This document shows, one piece after another, positions 59,649 through 64,000 of a stretch of 64,000 nt of DNA. The translations under genes and the position numbers were made by a program. Source of the stretch: Pantoea vagans (GTDB lineage Bacteria; Pseudomonadota; Gammaproteobacteria; Enterobacterales; Enterobacteriaceae); contig NZ_CP038853.1 of the NCBI RefSeq assembly GCF_004792415.1, forward strand, positions 2,046,001-2,110,000, written 5' to 3'. The notes beneath the pieces were generated by a model. It did no database searches. It was not told the origin of the DNA and worked only from the letters and a program-made list of their open reading frames with translations. Every line of letters begins with the position of its first letter. Positions within the stretch are counted from its first letter, which is position 1.

Positions 59649-61079
59649 TCACATAGCGGTATAGATTGACTGTTCAGGTCTGCCACGACGATCCCAGCGG
59701 CTGGCAAATAGCCATAACAGCGCCGTCGCAAACCAGCCGATGATCCACGAGACATCATTGCCGGCAAAAATCCAGGTCAGCGAGCCATGGTGCAGCGGAT
59801 TATCAATAAACGGCAGTTGCACCACCACCCCCAGGAAATAGACGGTGATACCGGCCAGATTCCAGCGTCCATAGCGTCCATCCGGCTGCGACAGTGCCGG
59901 GACATCGACCCTGCCTTTGGTAATCAGATAGAAATCGGTCAGGCTGATCGCGCTCCAGGGCACAAAGAAAGCCAGCAGGAAGAGCAGGAAGTGGGTGAAG
60001 GATTTCAGGAAGGCCGGTTCACTGAGCAGAGCAATGACGCAGGCCAGCGCCACCATCAGCACCACAAACAGAATGCGTGCGCCCCGACTCAGCGTGGTTT
60101 GCTGACGGAAGCCAGATACGATGGTCGTCAGTGACATAAAGCTGCCGTACGCATTCAGCGTGGTAAAGGTGATTTTCCCAAAGCAAATTGCGAAATAAAT
60201 CACCATTGCCATGGTCGCCGTGCTGCCCATGCTCACGATGTAACCCACCTCATTACCTGCAAACGCACTACCGGCAATAGCCGCGACGATCACCCCCAGC
60301 GTCATTGACGCCTGCGTGCCAAGCACGGTGCCGAAAAAGACCGCGCTGAACAGTTTCTTTGCAGAGACATCAGCTGGCAGATAGCGCGAATAGTCCGAGA
60401 CGTAGGGACAGAAGGCAATCTGCCATGACGAAGAAAGAGAGACCGCCAGCAGGAAATTCGCCACGGTAAAGTGCTGATTCTGCCAGACGGCGGATAAGTC
60501 ATGCGCAGAGAACAGCGTGATGAACAGATAAGCAAAGGCTAAAACGCCGATAACGCTCGCCACTTTCCCCAGCTGATGGATGACACGATAGCCCAGCACC
60601 GCAATGATCACGATAAGGATGCTGAACAGAATCATTCCGGCTGAATTGCTGACATGGATAAGTTTAGCCAGCGCCTGTCCCGCTAACACTGTCCCGCTGG
60701 CTGAAAACCCCACATACATCATGCAGACCAGCACCAGCGGAATAACGGCACCAAATACGCCAAACTGCATACGGCTGGTGATCATCTGCGGTAAACCCAG
60801 GCGCGGTCCCTGGATCGCATGCAACGACATGATCGCTGCACCCAGAATCTGACCCACCAGTAAGCCAATGAGCGACCATACAACGTCGCCACCCAGCACC
60901 ACGGCCAGCGCACCCGTGACAATGGCCGTGATTTGCAGGTTGCCCCCAAACCAGAGCGTAAACTGGCTAAAGGGATGACCATGGCGTTCGCGCAACGGGA
61001 TGTAATCAATGGAACGGGTTTCTGACAGGCGCTGTTTCTCTGCGCCTGAATAGTCTGCTGCAGATGTTTTGACCGACAT
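59649..61079 (-). CDS. NCS1 nucleobase/cytosine permease-like transporter
   Basis: Purine-cytosine permease family, a cation-coupled importer of cytosine, purines, allantoin or thiamine-like compounds. 476 residues with about 12 membrane segments: N-terminal cytoplasmic tail (SIDYIPLRERHGHPFSQFTLW), GNLQITAIVTGALAVVLGGD, HAIQGPRLGLPQM and SDYSRYLPADVSAKK, the family's signature loops. It could bring in the purines that the guaD-xdh genes 55 kb away consume, but NCS1 substrates cannot be read from sequence. GAGGA precedes the ATG. Single-gene unit. Confidence 0.87.
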   Translation of the reverse strand: MSVKTSAADYSGAEKQRLSETRSIDYIPLRERHGHPFSQFTLWFGGNLQITAIVTGALAVVLGGDVVWSLIGLLVGQILGAAIMSLHAIQGPRLGLPQMITSRMQFGVFGAVIPLVLVCMMYVGFSASGTVLAGQALAKLIHVSNSAGMILFSILIVIIAVLGYRVIHQLGKVASVIGVLAFAYLFITLFSAHDLSAVWQNQHFTVANFLLAVSLSSSWQIAFCPYVSDYSRYLPADVSAKKLFSAVFFGTVLGTQASMTLGVIVAAIAGSAFAGNEVGYIVSMGSTATMAMVIYFAICFGKITFTTLNAYGSFMSLTTIVSGFRQQTTLSRGARILFVVLMVALACVIALLSEPAFLKSFTHFLLFLLAFFVPWSAISLTDFYLITKGRVDVPALSQPDGRYGRWNLAGITVYFLGVVVQLPFIDNPLHHGSLTWIFAGNDVSWIIGWFATALLWLFASRWDRRGRPEQSIYTAM

Positions 61080-61315
61080 AGATTCCTCGCTGAAACAGTG
61101 AGAGACGCGTTAACTGAAAAGGTGAAGTACCCGGATCAGGGTTGAAAATACATGTCTATACAATCAGCGAGAATGTCATGCGCATCGGCAAGTTACAAGG
61201 CAACCTGTCATTGGAAAATGTGATGATATCGACAGGCTGACAATCATGATCGGGATTGCGTGGAATGTCAGGCCTGCCAGATTCAGAGAGTGCAAAGGCG
61301 TTAATCCTCTGACAG

Positions 61316-61771
61316 TTAACCTTCAGCCACCACCCGCTGGCGATGACAGTCTGCCGGGTCCAGTTTTTGCCCCGTTGAGGAACAGACCTCCAGGCGCGGC
61401 AGCGGCTTGCCTTCTGCATTATCCAGCAGCACCGAGTGCGTCTCGCCCTTCTCAAACAGATAGCGCTCGCCCCACTGACGCATAGCCACTACCACCGGAA
61501 ACAGCGCACGGCCTCTCTCAGTCAGGACATATTCGTTGTAGGCGCTGCCATCGGAGGCTGGCGCAATCTCAAATACCCCCATCTCCACCAGCTGCTTCAG
61601 GCGCGACGCCAGGATGTTTTTCGCCAGCCCCAGATTGCGCTGAAAATCACTGAACCGGCGGACGTCATCAAAGGCTTCACGGACGATCATCATGCACCAG
61701 CGTTCCCCGATTGATTCCAGGGTTCTGGCAACCGGACACTCACTGGTTCTCAGGGATTCCTGCTTAGCCAT
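61316..61771 (-). CDS. HxlR family transcriptional regulator
   Basis: Winged-helix regulator of the HxlR/MarR-like type, 151 residues. Signature elements: the conserved N-terminal Cys in SECPVARTLESIGERW, IVREAFDDVRRFSDFQRNLG, AKNILASRLKQLVEMGVFE and the wing YNEYVLTERGRAL. The single Cys is often redox- or electrophile-sensing in this family. Divergent from the MFS-EamA pair, which it probably controls. Start at 61771 with GAGAG upstream; GTG at 61783 is less likely. The 236 bases beyond its stop hold no gene. Confidence 0.9.
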   Translation of the reverse strand: MAKQESLRTSECPVARTLESIGERWCMMIVREAFDDVRRFSDFQRNLGLAKNILASRLKQLVEMGVFEIAPASDGSAYNEYVLTERGRALFPVVVAMRQWGERYLFEKGETHSVLLDNAEGKPLPRLEVCSSTGQKLDPADCHRQRVVAEG

Positions 61772-61825
61772 GTTTTCTCTCACTTTGCCTGTCTGATGAA
61801 GCCAGCTTAGCCAGCCGGAAAAGAA

Positions 61826-61864
61826 GTTGCAAAAAAAAACCTCTCCTGATAATTATGTTGCAAC
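61826..61864. promoter_or_regulatory. Direct repeats in the HxlR/MFS divergent region
   Basis: gttgcaa at 61826-61832 and again at 61857-61863, 31 bases apart; the second is part of the palindrome gttgcaac. Candidate HxlR regulator sites spaced by about three helical turns. Confidence 0.45.
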
Positions 61865-61897
61865 CTGGTTTCAAATAAAAACCACTCAGGCGCTGTT

Positions 61898-63109
61898 ATG
61901 ACTACAACAACTGGCAAGACTTGTCCTTCTGAAGCAGATTCGCCGGCCGCTGCGACGCCGATGCTTACGCCCCGGATGATCTTTTTGTTCTCACTTACCT
62001 CTGCGCTGGCGGTCGCCAATGTTTACTCGGCGCAGCCATTGCTGAAATCGATAGCCGCCAGCCTGAATGTTTCCCCTGGCACCATTGGCGCGGTGGTGAC
62101 GGCCACGCAGGTCGGTTACGCCATCGGGCTGATCGTTCTGGTGCCGCTGGGCGACTGCGTGAATCGCAAAAAACTGGTGGTTATCCAGCTACTGCTTTCC
62201 GTGCTGGCATTAACCGCCGCGGCTTTCGCGCCCGATCTGATGACGCTGCTGGGCGCGATGCTGCTGGTGGGGTTAATGGCGGTGGTCACACAGCTGATGG
62301 TGGCCTGGGCCGCCATGCTGGCATCGCCCGCGCAGCGCGGGCGGGTGGTCGGCAGCGTGACCAGCGGCATCGTGATCGGCATCCTGCTGGCGCGCTTTGT
62401 TTCGGGGATGATTGCCGATCTGGCGGGCTGGCGGACGGTCTTTCTGACAGCCGCCTGCCTGTTGCTGCTGATCTCGCTGGTACTCGTAAAAGTGCTGCCC
62501 ACCTCAACCGGTCAGGCGCAGCGCACCGCTTACCCGCTGCTGTTACTGTCAGTTTTGCGGCTATTCCGTACAGAACCCCAACTGCGCAAACGTGGCATCC
62601 TGGCGCTGCTGATTTTCGCGGCCTTCAGTATGCTCTGGTCCTCGATGGTGCTGCCGCTGACCGCCCTGTCGCTGTCACACACTCAGACCGGGATGTTCGG
62701 ACTGGCGGGCCTGGCCGGTGCGCTGGCGGCCACCAGAGCAGGCGCATGGGCTGACCGTGGACGGGGCCAGCGTGCCACCGGCTTAGCCCTGGTGCTGCTG
62801 ACCCTCTCCTGGCTGCCGATAGCCGCGCTTCAAAGTTCGCTACTGCTGCTGGTTTTCGGGGTGATCCTGCTCGATTTTGCTGTTCAGACAGTGCACGTGA
62901 TTAATCAGAGCCTGCTCGTCACTGCCCGCCCCGAAGCGGCCAGTCGTCTGGTCGGTGCGTACATGTGCTTTTACTCGCTGGGCAGTGCGCTGGGTGCCAT
63001 CGCGGCAACTCAGCTTTACGCTCACTGGGGATGGCAGGCTGTCTGTTATGCTGGGGCAGCCGTCAGCGCCTCAGCCTTTCTTTACTGGTATGGAGCACGT
63101 CAATCATGA
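61898..63109 (+). CDS. MFS efflux transporter
   Basis: Twelve-segment major facilitator of drug-efflux type, 403 residues. Cytoplasmic polar tail (about 1-25), then SLTSALAVANVYSAQPLL, the motif VTATQVGYAIGLIVLVPLGDCVNRKK (motif A loop GDCVNRK) and LMAVVTQLMVAWAAMLASP in segments 4-5. Divergent from an HxlR regulator, a common pairing for inducible exporters. Its stop overlaps the next gene's ATG (ATGA), so the two transporters are made together. Substrate unknown. Confidence 0.88.
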   Translation: MTTTTGKTCPSEADSPAAATPMLTPRMIFLFSLTSALAVANVYSAQPLLKSIAASLNVSPGTIGAVVTATQVGYAIGLIVLVPLGDCVNRKKLVVIQLLLSVLALTAAAFAPDLMTLLGAMLLVGLMAVVTQLMVAWAAMLASPAQRGRVVGSVTSGIVIGILLARFVSGMIADLAGWRTVFLTAACLLLLISLVLVKVLPTSTGQAQRTAYPLLLLSVLRLFRTEPQLRKRGILALLIFAAFSMLWSSMVLPLTALSLSHTQTGMFGLAGLAGALAATRAGAWADRGRGQRATGLALVLLTLSWLPIAALQSSLLLLVFGVILLDFAVQTVHVINQSLLVTARPEAASRLVGAYMCFYSLGSALGAIAATQLYAHWGWQAVCYAGAAVSASAFLYWYGARQS

Positions 63110-63990
63110 AATTATCGCATCTGCTACTCGCCGTGCTGATCACCGCCATCTGGGGCGTTAACTTTTCCGTTATCAAACTCGGGCTGCATGCGGTCGATCC
63201 CTTTATCCTGGCGGGCATCCGCTTTACGCTCTGCGCCCTGCCCGCGCTGTTCTTTATCCGGAAACCGGACGTGCCGTGGCGCTACCTGATCAGCTACGGC
63301 CTGGTCTTCGGCATCGGTCTGTGGGGACTGGTGAATCTGGGGATTAAAACCGGGCTGTCGGCGGGCATCGCCTCGCTGCTGTTGCAGTTCAGCGCCTTTT
63401 TCACCCTGCTGCTGGGTGGCTGGGTATTCAGAGAGCGTCTCAGCCGCTATCAGGTCGCCGGATGTCTGCTGGCCTGCGCCGGTCTGCTGAGCATTTTCTT
63501 TATTACCGATGGCTCGGTGACCTTCTCCGGCATGCTGCTGGTGCTGGCAGGCGCGATCGCCTGGAGCATTGCTAACATCATCAACAAAAAAGCGGCGACC
63601 CGGCAGGTATTTGCGTTTCTGGTCTGGTCGAGCGCCTTTGCACCCATCCCGCTCTTCCTGCTGGACGGTCTGGTCAATGGCAGCGCGGGCTACCATGCGC
63701 TGTTCACGCAGCTGGATATGAAAGCGGTGTTATCAATACTGTTTCAGGTCTATCCCAACACCCTGCTGGGCTACTGGGTATGGAACTGGCTGCTGAAACA
63801 GTACCCGGTCTCCACGGTGGCGCCACTGTCGCTGCTGGTGCCGGTGTTCGGCATTCTGGGCTCAGTGGCGATATTTGGCGAAACGGTTTCAGCTCAGAAA
63901 ATCGTCGCGCTGATGCTGATCGTCGCAGGGCTGGCAGTGGGACTTTATGGGCAGCGGATCGTGCGCTTTATCGGCGTGCGAACCGGCTGA
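63106..63990 (+). CDS. EamA family (DMT) exporter
   Basis: Ten-segment drug/metabolite transporter close to E. coli EamA, which exports O-acetylserine and cysteine. 294 residues made of two EamA repeats: LITAIWGVNFSVIKLGLHAV ... GLLSIF and AGAIAWSIANIINKKAA ... GLAVGLYG. The segments ITAIWGVNF, SLLLQFSAFFTLLLGG and VAPLSLLVPVFGILGS match. Translationally coupled to the MFS gene by a four-base overlap. A longer in-frame GTG start at 62965 lies inside the MFS gene and is rejected. The gene ends 10 bases before the window edge. Confidence 0.88.
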   Translation: MKLSHLLLAVLITAIWGVNFSVIKLGLHAVDPFILAGIRFTLCALPALFFIRKPDVPWRYLISYGLVFGIGLWGLVNLGIKTGLSAGIASLLLQFSAFFTLLLGGWVFRERLSRYQVAGCLLACAGLLSIFFITDGSVTFSGMLLVLAGAIAWSIANIINKKAATRQVFAFLVWSSAFAPIPLFLLDGLVNGSAGYHALFTQLDMKAVLSILFQVYPNTLLGYWVWNWLLKQYPVSTVAPLSLLVPVFGILGSVAIFGETVSAQKIVALMLIVAGLAVGLYGQRIVRFIGVRTG

Positions 63991-64000
63991 CGTTGAGATA

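Overview
The window reads as a piece of enterobacterial chromosome. Gene content and protein resemblance (a hipBA operon with Escherichia coli-like residue numbering, a Klebsiella-like HpxO, membrane glucose dehydrogenase, chaperone-usher fimbriae) suggest the Erwiniaceae, most likely Pantoea or a close relative. That placement is an inference from family resemblance; no rRNA or other phylogenetic marker is present. I saw no tRNA, rRNA, insertion sequence, integrase, prophage or CRISPR array. Most of the window is dense and GC-rich. Two stretches are visibly AT-richer: about 8.6-9.4 kb, and the fimbrial block at about 30.2-40 kb.

Layout. 0-5.3 kb: a purine operon, guaD (5' end cut off by the window edge)-xdhA-xdhB-xdhC, with 4 bp to about 17 bp overlaps. 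5.3-8.6 kb: oligopeptidase dcp, convergent with the urate hydroxylase hpxO. 9.2-11.9 kb: a glycosyltransferase, a small secreted cysteine-rich protein and a class C beta-lactamase without ampR. 11.9-12.9 kb: an Xre/RES toxin-antitoxin pair with a perfect palindrome over its promoter. 12.9-15.7 kb: a GH15 glycosidase and a YghA-like dehydrogenase, the latter under a consensus CRP site. 16-22.5 kb: a LacI-type repressor divergent from a binding-protein/fused-permease/ATPase/phosphatase operon resembling AfuABC sugar-phosphate importers, with two matching operators. 23-25 kb: hipBA with four operators, and an orphan MqsA-type zinc ribbon. 25.2-30.2 kb: an M24-fold protein lacking metal ligands, a LysE exporter, an FUSC membrane protein and a gamma-glutamylcyclotransferase-like protein. 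30.2-31.2 kb: no convincing gene.

31.2-37.4 kb: a six-gene fimbrial operon on the minus strand (major pilin, minor pilin, chaperone, usher, tip adhesin, last pilin). 38.2-39.7 kb: a DsbA-like thiol oxidoreductase with a very long low-complexity linker. 40-47.3 kb: exported hydroxyisourate hydrolase uraH, then LysR/SDR, an old-yellow-enzyme reductase, nudK, a DeoR regulator, a racemase-fold protein, a glyoxalase-fold protein and curA; many of these are redox or electrophile-handling enzymes. 47.4-53.8 kb: a complete minus-strand sugar operon (TIM-barrel isomerase, ABC importer, RpiR regulator, PfkB kinase) with a promoter and repeated candidate operators. 54-64 kb: PQQ glucose dehydrogenase gcd, a GT-D glycosyltransferase, an MFS transporter, an NCS1 permease, and an HxlR regulator divergent from an MFS-EamA exporter pair.

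Working together: GuaD, XdhABC, HpxO and UraH would take guanine to OHCU, although the steps are split across 40 kb, UraH is exported, and the OHCU decarboxylase is not in the window. Fimbrial subunits need periplasmic disulfides, which gives the neighbouring DsbA-like protein an obvious though unproven role. Three toxin-antitoxin-related loci lie within about 13 kb.
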